A stretch of 27,756 nt of DNA from an uncultured Lachnospiraceae bacterium (GTDB lineage: Bacteria; Bacillota; Clostridia; Lachnospirales; Lachnospiraceae): NCBI GenBank assembly GCA_902783735.1, contig CACZSE010000289.1, positions 1 through 27,756 on the forward strand, in the 5' to 3' direction. The translations under genes and the position numbers were made by a program. Positions within the stretch are counted from its first letter, which is position 1; each line of letters starts with the position of its first letter. This document shows positions 16,799-26,389 of the stretch, one piece after another. The notes beneath the pieces were generated by a model. It searched no databases and was not told the DNA's origin. It saw nothing but the letters and a program-made list of their open reading frames with translations.

Positions 16799-18166
16799 AT
16801 GGATTTTTTTAAGGGACGCTCATGTCGGATAACCTATATTTTAATACTTGCATGCACTTTTATCTGCATGAGTATCTTTGTCTTTGTACAGCCGTTCGGT
16901 GACGGTCCCGATGAGATCAACCGCTATAAGGTGGTATCGTACATAGAAAACCATGGTCATATTCCCCGGGGCGAAGATCCCGAGATCATTATAGACGGCT
17001 ATGGTGCCAGTTATGCATTTCAGCCAATTCTTACATATATGATCGAAGGTTATATATTACATGCTCTCTCACCTTTACATCCAGATCCCGGTCTTAAACT
17101 CATCATTGCACGGTATGTAAACGTTATAATAGGCCTTATTGCAGCATATTTCACCCTTAAGCTCTCCAAAGAACTTTTTAAGGATCCCATGTGTGCTCTT
17201 ATGTTTGCTTTAGGTGTTATATTCCTGCCTCAGAACATTTTCGTATATACTTACGTAAATACCGACGGCATGGGGCTTTTATCAGTTATTCTCATGATCT
17301 ACGGTACCATAAAAGGCTACAGGACAGACTTTGATCGCAGATCGCTCATTTCGTTATGTACCGGTATCATATTGTGCCTTATGTCCTACTACAACTGCTA
17401 TGGCTATATACTTACCGCTTTTATTGCCTTTGTTGTATATTTCATAATTCACGGCTCCTATAAAGAAATGCTCTCAAAGGGGCTTCTTATCGTTCTTTTT
17501 ACAGCACTGTTTGCCGGTTGGTGGTTTATCAGGAATATGATCCTTTATAACGGTGACATCTTCGCTCTTACGGCAAGACGTGAATGTGCCGACGCCACAG
17601 GGAATATCCTATGGCTCGAAAATATGAGAAACACATACAAGGTTCAGGGGTACAGCTTAAAAGAAATGGTATTCGGTACCGACTATTATACACTGGTATG
17701 GAAGAGCTTTATTGCAATGTTCGGGCCGATGGCGATACCCACGCATCATTATGTCTATATGTCATATAAATACCTGACATGTATATGTATCCTCGGACTT
17801 TTTATTCCCAAAAGGACCTCACTGCTGCAGGATCGTGACAAAAAAGATTCGCTGTCTTTCTTACTGACTCTGTTTACGGGAATGCTGATCCCCGCCGCAC
17901 TTGCACTTTATTACTCATATTCATGGGATTTTCAACCCCAGGGCCGTTATTATCTGCCCTGTCTCATACCTCTTGCCATGATCTTATGTGTCGGCATGGA
18001 AAAGCTTATTACACTTATTAAGGGCTGTATTTACAGATTGACCCAAAATAAAAAGACCTCCGAAATCTCAAAGGTCTTTTTATACTTTATGATCTATGCT
18101 TTTTTCTTCATGAGTCTTGTCATCTCAATCTATAAGATGATCTCTTACTATTCAACAAACTCATAG
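16799..18166 (+). CDS. Polytopic membrane protein, GT-C glycosyltransferase / DUF2142-like
   Basis: This 455-aa protein has about 11 hydrophobic segments. The first is followed by an acidic motif DGPDEINRY (about residues 35-43), and later come GWWFIRNMILYNGD and QPQGRYYLPCLIPLA. This pattern (acidic residues in the first outer loop, a WxxRN segment, a QGRY segment before late helices) is typical of GT-C-fold enzymes and DUF2142-type proteins that transfer sugars from polyprenyl phosphates at the outer membrane face. The substrate is unknown. The start at 16799 has AAAGGGA 6 nt upstream; the in-frame GTG at 16748 would add 17 residues and has no ribosome binding site. A terminator-like hairpin lies inside its last 120 bases. 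It is divergent from the GGDEF-EAL gene and convergent with guaB. Confidence 0.85.
   Translation: MDFFKGRSCRITYILILACTFICMSIFVFVQPFGDGPDEINRYKVVSYIENHGHIPRGEDPEIIIDGYGASYAFQPILTYMIEGYILHALSPLHPDPGLKLIIARYVNVIIGLIAAYFTLKLSKELFKDPMCALMFALGVIFLPQNIFVYTYVNTDGMGLLSVILMIYGTIKGYRTDFDRRSLISLCTGIILCLMSYYNCYGYILTAFIAFVVYFIIHGSYKEMLSKGLLIVLFTALFAGWWFIRNMILYNGDIFALTARRECADATGNILWLENMRNTYKVQGYSLKEMVFGTDYYTLVWKSFIAMFGPMAIPTHHYVYMSYKYLTCICILGLFIPKRTSLLQDRDKKDSLSFLLTLFTGMLIPAALALYYSYSWDFQPQGRYYLPCLIPLAMILCVGMEKLITLIKGCIYRLTQNKKTSEISKVFLYFMIYAFFFMSLVISIYKMISYYSTNS
18050..18081. terminator. Terminator hairpin inside the membrane-protein gene, probably ending guaB
   Basis: A perfect 10-bp stem (AAAAAGACCT / AGGTCTTTTT) has a 12-nt loop. 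On the minus strand it is followed by ATTTTG and lies about 95 nt past the guaB stop, where no other guaB terminator is visible. On the plus strand it is followed by ATACTTT and sits about 85 nt before the stop of the gene it lies in. Confidence 0.75.
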
Positions 18167-18176
18167 CAAAACAGGC

Positions 18177-19715
<1,539 letters not shown>

Positions 19716-19757
19716 CTACATATTTCACGAATTTTGAAGAAACGAAAGAAATATTTT

Positions 19758-20255
19758 TTATGCTTTGAATATCTTTCTCGGAGAAACATAGCTTATGGCA
19801 TTGATCAGTCTTTCAGTAGGCTCCAATAAGACTTTGAATCCCCCGTCATATATAAGAGCATATACTTCATCCCTGTTTTCTTTATTGTGTGATGTAAAGT
19901 CCTTAACGGCAAGCTGTCTGTTTTCAAACTCCTTCATCTTGTCGCTCTTAACAGATACCAGCGCTTCCATTTTGGTAAGATCGAGCGTGATAATGTGAGT
20001 TCTTCTCGACTGGCTGTAGATCGCATCTATATCTATTTCTTTTTCGCAAAATGTATATTCGTATTCAACCTGACTGTAGGATCCGGCATAATATCCCGCG
20101 ATACCAAGCGCACAGCCCGCTATAAAGAAAACTATCCCGCCCTGGAGAGCAAGTAAGATGCATATCGCACAAAGCACAAAACATACGATCCTAAGAACCG
20201 CCAATCCGATCCTCGTCTTACACTTAACCAGTATTTCAACTATCTCTTCTCTCAT
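19758..20255 (-). CDS. DUF6106-like small membrane protein
   Basis: This 165-aa protein has two adjacent hydrophobic segments (about residues 17-37 and 40-58) joined by a short turn, then a cytoplasmic-type beta-rich domain (about 62-165). The pattern of two helices, VEYEYTFCEKEIDID, a basic SRRTHIITLDL segment, DFTSHNKE and a closing SPRKIF matches what I know of DUF6106, a family of unknown function common in Lachnospiraceae. The ribosome binding site is GGGAGAGAG about 6 nt before the ATG. It follows dapF by 28 nt and is the last gene of the hisC-to-dapF run. No catalytic motif is visible. Confidence 0.85.
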   Translation of the reverse strand: MREEIVEILVKCKTRIGLAVLRIVCFVLCAICILLALQGGIVFFIAGCALGIAGYYAGSYSQVEYEYTFCEKEIDIDAIYSQSRRTHIITLDLTKMEALVSVKSDKMKEFENRQLAVKDFTSHNKENRDEVYALIYDGGFKVLLEPTERLINAISYVSPRKIFKA

Positions 20256-20283
20256 TTTTTCTCTCTCCCGTCAGCACAGTAAA

Positions 20284-21129
20284 CTAATCGATCTCTATAC
20301 ATCCGTCAAATGAAACCCTTGCGGGTCCCGTCATGTATACAACATTCTCATTTCTGTCCCATTCTATGCGTATGGTACCTCCCAGTACCTCAACTTCTAC
20401 GGTATCATCAGTAAGTCCGTTTAAAATGCAGGCTACGGCAGTGGCGCAACACCCTGTCCCACAGGCAAGTGTCTCTCCTGTACCTCTTTCCCAGACACGC
20501 ATTTTAACATGACCTCTGTCGACAACCTTTACAAACTCTGTATTTGTTCTGTTCGGAAACCGTTTATGGGATTCAAACCGGGGGCCTATGTTTTCGATAT
20601 CCAGATCATCTATATCATCCATAAATACTACGGCATGGGGATTTCCCATTGAAACGCAGGTCATATGATACTCTTTGTCTCCCACAGTTATGGCTTCATC
20701 TATCACCTGCTCATTTTCACTTACTACAGGAACAAGTTCAGACCTTAATATGGGAGAACCCATATTGACCCTCACCGTATCGATCTTTCCGTCGGTTCCC
20801 GGATACAATGTCAGATATTTGACGGCTCCCGCACTCTCAACACTTATCTGTGTACTGTCCGTCAGACCGTAGTCATATATATATTTTCCGACACACCTCA
20901 TTCCGTTCCCGCACATTTCGGATCTTGAGCCGTCGGCATTGTACATCTCCATCTCAAATTCGGCCTTTTTCCCGGGATTGATAAATATAAGTCCGTCGCT
21001 TCCTATTCCAAAATTTCTGTTGCTGAGTTTGATCGCAAGCTCACTCTTTTTTTCTGCGGGAATGTGTTCATTAAACCCATTGACATAAACATAATCGTTT
21101 CCGCAGCCCTGCATTTTTGTGAATTTCAT
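20284..21129 (-). CDS. dapF: Diaminopimelate epimerase
   Basis: This enzyme converts LL- to meso-diaminopimelate for lysine and peptidoglycan synthesis. At 281 aa it has the usual length. Both catalytic cysteines are in their motifs: C73 in EMCGNGMRC and C223 in LACGTGCCA. The N-terminal MQGCGNDYVYVNG and the NPHAVVF segment are also typical. The start is the ATG at 21129, with GGGAGAGG 5 nt upstream; an in-frame TTG at 21144 lies within that ribosome binding site and is rejected. It is 19 nt downstream of the unrecognised membrane protein gene. Confidence 0.97.
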   Translation of the reverse strand: MKFTKMQGCGNDYVYVNGFNEHIPAEKKSELAIKLSNRNFGIGSDGLIFINPGKKAEFEMEMYNADGSRSEMCGNGMRCVGKYIYDYGLTDSTQISVESAGAVKYLTLYPGTDGKIDTVRVNMGSPILRSELVPVVSENEQVIDEAITVGDKEYHMTCVSMGNPHAVVFMDDIDDLDIENIGPRFESHKRFPNRTNTEFVKVVDRGHVKMRVWERGTGETLACGTGCCATAVACILNGLTDDTVEVEVLGGTIRIEWDRNENVVYMTGPARVSFDGCIEID

Positions 21130-21148
21130 ATGGTCCTCTCCCAATAAT

Positions 21149-21889
21149 CTACGGTGTATCCAGGTATTCTATAAATCCTATCGCTCTTTCAAGGTTAGCT
21201 GTGTTTGCCATGATCAGGACATATCCCGATCCTTTAGGAAAAATATCATATTGCTTAATCTTATAAAAATCCGAAACATCAAGACTCAAGGCCTCATATC
21301 TTCCCTCATAGTCCTGTTTATACTCTTCTTCATAGCCCTCTATTCCCACTTCTTCCATGGGAAAATCATACCAGACAAGTTTATCCTCATATTTTTTGCA
21401 CATATCATCCGGCAAAACATCCGAAAGGTCATATGCACAGTCCTGCGCTCTCGCCAGCCTCATAAAATCCTCATCACAGAGCATTACGTCCAGTTCTCCC
21501 ACCGCAACATTCACAAAGACTTTCTGTACATTTGTCTGACTGTACTGATCGTTTGCATAAACATCTATCTGATAATTCGGGTCTATGATAAGCTCCTGTT
21601 TTTTTTCATCATACGTCAGCGTTGATGCATAATCATCGATCAGTTTCTGATAATCACACTCATCCACACTCTTTCCGTTAATGACAAGCACCTGGAGAAT
21701 GGAATCTTTTCTGTTTGCCATCCAGTTTATAAAGCTTATGATAAAAGCTACGGCTACCACAGCTATTATAAAATGCACCTTATAATAGTCGGCAAAATAT
21801 AAAAATCTTTCTTTGCCTTTTTTTGTCTGCCATACTTTTTTTGCTTCGTTTTTTATTTCGTCGTTAACCGAATCAAATTCTTCTGCCAT
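21149..21889 (-). CDS. Unrecognised single-pass membrane protein with extracytoplasmic domain
   Basis: This 246-aa protein has a charged, Lys/Glu-rich cytoplasmic N-terminus (1-36), one membrane segment (about 39-57) and an acidic C-terminal domain of about 185 residues that should face outward. The segment VNVAVGELDVMLCDEDFMRL (about 126-145) resembles the inner part of extracellular solute-binding folds, but I cannot assign a family. Three cysteines occur in the outer domain near residues 138, 151 and 164. The start has AGGAG 6 nt upstream. It lies between hslO (31 nt) and dapF (19 nt), in the same orientation, suggesting co-expression with cell-wall and stress genes. Function is unknown. 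Confidence 0.85.
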   Translation of the reverse strand: MAEEFDSVNDEIKNEAKKVWQTKKGKERFLYFADYYKVHFIIAVVAVAFIISFINWMANRKDSILQVLVINGKSVDECDYQKLIDDYASTLTYDEKKQELIIDPNYQIDVYANDQYSQTNVQKVFVNVAVGELDVMLCDEDFMRLARAQDCAYDLSDVLPDDMCKKYEDKLVWYDFPMEEVGIEGYEEEYKQDYEGRYEALSLDVSDFYKIKQYDIFPKGSGYVLIMANTANLERAIGFIEYLDTP

Positions 21890-21920
21890 TACCTGCTCCT
21901 AAAACCAAATTATAAAAGAA

Positions 21921-22802
21921 TCACAGAGAGCTCTTTTTTCTTAAATCCTTAAGCTCTTCTATGTTAAATTCATAGTCGGTATTACAAAAATGACAATTAA
22001 CATTTACCGGTTTTTTATCGGCGATCATGTCATCCAATTCCTTTTTGCCAACACTGATCAGAGCTTTTTTTACTCTGTCTTTACTGCAGTTGCAATAAAA
22101 CTTTACCGGCATCTCATCATTAAACTCTATATCAAAGCCCTTAAGTATACACCCCAGGATCTCTTCCGGAGTCTTATTGTCATCAAGCATCTTTGTAACA
22201 GGCTCGAGGTTTTTTATGTTTTCTTCCAGTACACTCAGAACTTCCTCGGAAGCAAAGGGCATGAGCTGAATGATAAAACCGCCGGACTGTTTTACACTGC
22301 CGTCTTTTTTATCCATAAGAACGCCAAGACCCACACTCGAAGGGATCTGTTCCGAAGTGACAAAATAATAAGTAAGATCCTCAGCGATCTCGCCTGTCTG
22401 AAGTAATACCTGTCCGCTGTAGGGCTCTTTAAGTCCCATATCTTTGATAACCTGCAGATATCCATGTCCCACGGCGCCTCCAACATCGAGTTTCCCGACA
22501 GAGTTGGGCGGAAGCATTACATGCGGATTATCAACATAACCCTTCACCCTTCCCCGGCTGTCGGCCGTAACGGTAGCCTTTCCCAGAGGCCCATCTCCCA
22601 AAAGCTGCATTGTGACAATGTCTTTTTCACCTTTAAGCATGGCTCCCGTCATGACTGCTCCGCTCATGAGTCTTCCGAGCGCTGCACAGGCTACCGGACT
22701 TAGTCCGTGTCTTTTTCTTGCTTCTTCTACCGTATCTTTTGTAACACAGGCAAATGCCCTTATCTGGGCATCCGCAGCTGTAGCTCTTATCAATCTGTCC
22801 AT
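21921..22802 (-). CDS. hslO: Hsp33 redox-activated chaperonin
   Basis: Hsp33 is a cytoplasmic holdase activated by oxidants and heat through its C-terminal zinc switch. From the ATG at 22802 the protein has 293 aa, the family length. The N-terminal MDRLIRATAADAQIRAF and the segment GRLMSGAVMTGAMLKG are characteristic. The zinc switch is intact: C237-x-C239 (YCNCS) and C270-x2-C273 (CHFC). An in-frame TTG at 22844 would overlap the methyltransferase stop and add 14 untypical residues, so the ATG, with GGAAAG about 10 nt upstream, is preferred. It follows the methyltransferase by 31 nt. Confidence 0.97.
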   Translation of the reverse strand: MDRLIRATAADAQIRAFACVTKDTVEEARKRHGLSPVACAALGRLMSGAVMTGAMLKGEKDIVTMQLLGDGPLGKATVTADSRGRVKGYVDNPHVMLPPNSVGKLDVGGAVGHGYLQVIKDMGLKEPYSGQVLLQTGEIAEDLTYYFVTSEQIPSSVGLGVLMDKKDGSVKQSGGFIIQLMPFASEEVLSVLEENIKNLEPVTKMLDDNKTPEEILGCILKGFDIEFNDEMPVKFYCNCSKDRVKKALISVGKKELDDMIADKKPVNVNCHFCNTDYEFNIEELKDLRKKSSL

Positions 22803-22833
22803 AGTATCAACTTTCCGTATTTTAGTATACGTA

Positions 22834-23598
22834 TCACTCCACAAAACTTTGTTTTGGTCTTATACACTGAGCAACGATATGTATCCTCTCACTGCAGGGG
22901 CCTGCTTCTTCATGAGTATCAGCATCTTCGTTCTCCAGTACCTTCAGACCCGCTTCTTTAAGGAACATACACATCTCTTCAAGGCTGTAGCCTCTCTGAT
23001 AATGAGTTTCAAAGCTTTTTTTGTACAGATCTCCCGTTTTGGTAAATATCGTGAGATCATATTCGTTTATATGATCTGACTCATTATAAAAATTCTCCCA
23101 GATAAAGCTGTACTCTTCTCTGTTCTCAGCTATTGTACAATCCCCGATGACTTCACGATATTTATAGTCGGTATTAAAGTCAAAGACGAAGATACCATCC
23201 TTATCCAGATAATTCTCTACAAGCTTAAATGTTTTTACGACATCCTCATCCGTCAGAAGATAATTTACGCTGTCACATATACTTACGACCGCTCTTACCG
23301 TACCGTATAGTTCAAATTCTCTCATGTCCTGCAGAAGCCAAAGGATATTTTCCTCATCATCTTCTTTTGCCATAGCCTCCTGGAGCATCTGTGACGAAGC
23401 GTCTATCCCGATCATGTCATAACCTTCTTTGGCCAGCATTTTTGTAAATGTGCCGGTCCCGCATCCAAGATCCAGCACCAGTTCCCTTGGGACTTTATAT
23501 TTATCAAAAACCTTTAATACATATTCAAGCCAGTCTTCATACGGAGTATCATCCATAAAAAGGTCGTAACAGGCCGCAAGTTCAGTATAACTATCCAT
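22834..23598 (-). CDS. Class I SAM-dependent methyltransferase
   Basis: This is a 254-aa soluble protein with a Rossmann-type methyltransferase fold. Motif I is LDLGCGTGTF (about residues 42-51), and the acidic residue at the end of strand 2 is in GIDASSQML (about 63-71). ICDSVNYL near residues 107-114 and FVFDFNTDYKYRE near 136-148 match small-molecule methyltransferases of the type annotated as a class I methyltransferase domain. The substrate is not evident. The start overlaps the hisC stop by 8 nt (ATGGATAG), with AAGGGA upstream inside hisC, so the two are translationally coupled. Confidence 0.93.
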   Translation of the reverse strand: MDSYTELAACYDLFMDDTPYEDWLEYVLKVFDKYKVPRELVLDLGCGTGTFTKMLAKEGYDMIGIDASSQMLQEAMAKEDDEENILWLLQDMREFELYGTVRAVVSICDSVNYLLTDEDVVKTFKLVENYLDKDGIFVFDFNTDYKYREVIGDCTIAENREEYSFIWENFYNESDHINEYDLTIFTKTGDLYKKSFETHYQRGYSLEEMCMFLKEAGLKVLENEDADTHEEAGPCSERIHIVAQCIRPKQSFVE

Positions 23599-24646
23599 TA
23601 AGATATCCCTTCAAAAATGACAACATCTCATCCATTTGGTCATCGGTTCCCATTGAAATACGAAGATAGTTATCAATCCTGGGCTTTTTAAAATACCGTA
23701 CATATATGTTCTGTTTTTTTAAGGCCTCAAATATATCGGAAGCACTTTTGCTTTCGTGTCTTGCAAATATGAAATTGGTCTTGGAATCGGCAAATGAAAA
23801 ACCAAGCTGCCTCAATTCTTTTTTAACGCGCTCTCTGGTCGCAACGGTCTTTTGGGTGATCATTTTAAAATACTCGTCGTCCCTTAAAGCCGCAGCACCA
23901 ACTGCGATAGTCAAAGGATTTAAGGTATATGAGTTAAATGAAAATTTGACATCCTTCAAATATCCGATTATCTTTTCCTGTCCGAATGCCGCTCCTATAC
24001 GTATTCCGGCAAGGGCCCTGGATTTTGAAAATGTCTGAACAACCACCAGATTATCATATTTTTCTATTAACGGTATGACACTCAGAGCTCCAAAATCCAC
24101 ATACGCTTCATCTATTATGACCACTCTGTCTTTGTTATAAGCTATGATCTTTTCAATGTCACAAATATCCATCTGGGCTCCTGTGGGAGCATTCGGGTTG
24201 GCTATGACCACTCCGCCGTTATCACACAGGTAATCCTGCGTAATGATGTTAAAGTCATCATCCAAAGCTTTGGTCTCATAGGGAATTCCGTATAGATCGG
24301 CCCAGACATCATAAAAGCTGTATGTAATATCGGGAAAGATCACCGGTTTTTTTGAATTGAAAAAAGTTAAGAAGCTTAAAGCCAGAACATCATCGGAGCC
24401 TATACCCACAAATATCCGATCTTTTGGCAGCTTATATGTATCTGCCAGTTCCTGTACAAGCTCGGTCGCCTCGGTATCGGGATATTTTCTTAAACCATCG
24501 GGATCGTAATCCTTTATGGCTTTGGCAACAAGCGGGGACGGCGGATACGGACTTTCGTTTGTATTCAGTTTAATGACTTTATTACTCTTTGGCTGTTCTC
24601 CCGGAATATACGGAACAACTTTTCTGATATTCTCTTCCCACGACAT
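23591..24646 (-). CDS. hisC: Histidinol-phosphate aminotransferase-type PLP enzyme
   Basis: This is a fold type I pyridoxal-phosphate aminotransferase of 351 aa. HisC features are LNTNESPYPPSP (about residues 27-38), GIGSDDVL (81-88), ANPNAPTG (149-156), IIDEAYVDF (177-185) and the PLP lysine K208 in TFSKSRALAG, followed by RIGAAFG. The usual role is conversion of imidazole-acetol phosphate and glutamate to histidinol phosphate. No other his genes are present here, so a related substrate such as an aromatic amino acid precursor is possible. The start is the ATG at 24646, with GAGGGAGA about 6 nt upstream; the TTG at 24652 is less likely. It heads the minus-strand run down to the DUF6106-like gene. 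Confidence 0.93.
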   Translation of the reverse strand: MSWEENIRKVVPYIPGEQPKSNKVIKLNTNESPYPPSPLVAKAIKDYDPDGLRKYPDTEATELVQELADTYKLPKDRIFVGIGSDDVLALSFLTFFNSKKPVIFPDITYSFYDVWADLYGIPYETKALDDDFNIITQDYLCDNGGVVIANPNAPTGAQMDICDIEKIIAYNKDRVVIIDEAYVDFGALSVIPLIEKYDNLVVVQTFSKSRALAGIRIGAAFGQEKIIGYLKDVKFSFNSYTLNPLTIAVGAAALRDDEYFKMITQKTVATRERVKKELRQLGFSFADSKTNFIFARHESKSASDIFEALKKQNIYVRYFKKPRIDNYLRISMGTDDQMDEMLSFLKGYLNG

Positions 24647-24695
24647 AAGCAATCTCCCTCAGATAATGATCCGTCACAATAAATGACATTATGAT

Positions 24696-24733
24696 ATTAT
24701 AGCTTTTATTTACAACTTAAACAACGCTTAAGT
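24696..24733 (-). promoter_or_regulatory. hisC promoter with inverted repeat on the -35
   Basis: On the minus strand TTGTTT (complement of 24719-24724) and TATAAT (complement of 24696-24701) are spaced by exactly 17 nt. The inverted repeat ACTTAA-N7-TTAAGT (24715-24733) covers the -35 and could be an operator. The rest of the 231-bp intergenic region is AT-rich. TACAAT at 24843-24848 may be the -10 of the divergent secreted-protein gene, but no good -35 goes with it. Confidence 0.55.
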
Positions 24734-24877
24734 CTCACTCTTTTTTATAAAATTTCTATAAAATAGCACTTTTATATGGACAGTTTTCTTCTGTTGGATT
24801 ATCATTTTTCATTGTAAATGGATCTCGTTTAAGCATAGTAGATACAATTAAGGCTATATAAGCGCGAAAGGATCATT

Positions 24878-26371
24878 ATGCTTAAAAAAATATTATTATC
24901 AACATTTATATCTGCAATCGTTTTCTTTTCATTGAATTTCGTTTCTTTAGCGGCTCCGAGAGACATTATCCACGATCTTTATCATGTACACGGTCCCCAT
25001 TGCAGCAACGAAAACACTTATTGTTATATTCCCGACAACAGGCCCATAGGTACTTTCTATGTTATACAGACTTCAACCGAATGGGACAGAGAATGCTACC
25101 TTGTCATGGCGGTCAATCCCTCATACAATGCCGATCTTAGTAATTTAGACTATCTTGTAGACGGAAAGCCATTAAAAAGCAACACATATATTGTCATGAG
25201 AAACGGTGATTATACAGTCACCCCCATACTTCCCGACGATCTTATCTGTGATCCGATCACCATAAGCATTACCAACATAGACAGGCTCATGCCCGATATC
25301 AGATCGGTGGAATGTATTTACAGTGAGGATTCATCATATGTAACGGTAACGGTAACAGCTGAAGATACACCGGATGAGTACAATGGCAGCAGCGGGCTTG
25401 ATGAATATGCATATTCTTTTGACGGAGGAAAAAGCTGGACAGATCAAAACACCTTTACGATAAAAGAAAACGGTGAATACAGAGTGATCGTAAGAGACAG
25501 CGTTCATAACCACGCATCTTATTATTTTGAGATAGAAAACATTAAGCCTACATCACCATCAAATCCGGCAGAACCCACGATCTCACCGCAAAAGCCCACG
25601 CCTGAGGTGACTAATGATGAAGAAGCAGTGCAGGATCTTCCGTCTGATGATGAGTCGGAAAAAGATGATCACAGTGAGGATGGGAACGATGAAGACGACT
25701 TGGATGAGGACAAAACACCGGATGAGACAGATGAAGACATCTTAGAGGCTGTCACGCTTTCAGCACCATCGCCTTCACCCGTAACAAAAGAGGTCAAAGT
25801 TTCGGATCTAAAGCCGGCGCCGACATTGAAGCCTCTGCCGTCGCCCTCACCTGTAAGCGCAGCAGCAAAGCCAAAACCAAAAAAGGATACAGATCCCGAA
25901 AACAGGTTGGATAGGGAAACCATTATCAGAGAAAACGAATTGCCACTAACCGCAAAGCCGCTGGATCAGTACGAATCCGACAGCAATGCAGAGAAATCCT
26001 TCTCATATAAAGAAAAAACCGGGATCGCAAATCAGGCTGTCCTGATCGCTGCCGGTTCATCTGTTGTCGTGATGATCATACTTATTATGCTTTTGTGGAT
26101 CATGCGTGGCAGAGTGATCATTTATGCTTATGAAGGCGGTAGAAAGTATAAGTTCCTCGATCTTCATGATATATCACTTACCAATGACAGATTCGAAGTC
26201 AATCTGAACGAAAAGCTGATAAGCAGATGTGAAACAGGCCGACTCCGTCTGAGGTTTTCTCCCATTTTCAGTCTGATGAATAAAAATACGGATGTCTTTG
26301 TATGTCTGCCAAAAGAACAATGTCATATCATTAAGCCGTCATTTAATGCCTGTCTGGAATTAAAGCTGTAG
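24878..26371 (+). CDS. Secreted, C-terminally membrane-anchored protein with acidic and proline-rich stalk
   Basis: This 497-aa protein has a signal peptide (1-25, cleavage near SLA-A). Next comes a His/Cys cluster (YHVHGPHC, 35-42, with C49), then beta-rich domains. One (about 173-211: YSFDGGKSWTDQ, ENGEYRVIVRDSVHN) resembles bacterial Ig-like repeats. A stalk follows: Asp/Glu-rich (about 246-290) and Pro/Ser/Lys-rich (about 295-337) with PSPSPV twice. A membrane helix (about 387-409) leads to a basic, beta-rich cytoplasmic tail of about 88 residues (410-497). No catalytic motif is visible. The layout suggests a surface receptor or adhesin that signals or attaches inside the cell. AAAGGA lies 5 nt before the ATG. 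I do not recognise the family. Confidence 0.88.
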   Translation: MLKKILLSTFISAIVFFSLNFVSLAAPRDIIHDLYHVHGPHCSNENTYCYIPDNRPIGTFYVIQTSTEWDRECYLVMAVNPSYNADLSNLDYLVDGKPLKSNTYIVMRNGDYTVTPILPDDLICDPITISITNIDRLMPDIRSVECIYSEDSSYVTVTVTAEDTPDEYNGSSGLDEYAYSFDGGKSWTDQNTFTIKENGEYRVIVRDSVHNHASYYFEIENIKPTSPSNPAEPTISPQKPTPEVTNDEEAVQDLPSDDESEKDDHSEDGNDEDDLDEDKTPDETDEDILEAVTLSAPSPSPVTKEVKVSDLKPAPTLKPLPSPSPVSAAAKPKPKKDTDPENRLDRETIIRENELPLTAKPLDQYESDSNAEKSFSYKEKTGIANQAVLIAAGSSVVVMIILIMLLWIMRGRVIIYAYEGGRKYKFLDLHDISLTNDRFEVNLNEKLISRCETGRLRLRFSPIFSLMNKNTDVFVCLPKEQCHIIKPSFNACLELKL

Positions 26372-26389
26372 ATCTATCTGTAATCTACA
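26367..26389. other. Hairpin containing both convergent stop codons
   Basis: The inverted repeat TGTAGAT-N9-ATCTACA spans the 2-nt gap between the convergent genes. The plus-strand stop TAG lies in the left arm, and the minus-strand stop is in the loop beside it. There is no T-run on either side, so it is not a classic intrinsic terminator. Confidence 0.5.

Noticed and set aside
22803..22844. Longer Hsp33 starting at a TTG
   Set aside because: The extra 14 residues are not family-like and the TTG overlaps the upstream gene; the ATG at 22802 begins at the conserved MDRLIRATA.
22612..23079. Plus-strand open frame of 155 codons across hslO and the methyltransferase
   Set aside because: Both conserved minus-strand genes explain the sequence; no promoter or ribosome binding site supports it.
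25740..25870. PSPSPV repeats as a tandem-repeat DNA array
   Set aside because: Only two copies at protein level with different spacing; best seen as a proline-rich stalk, not a DNA repeat.
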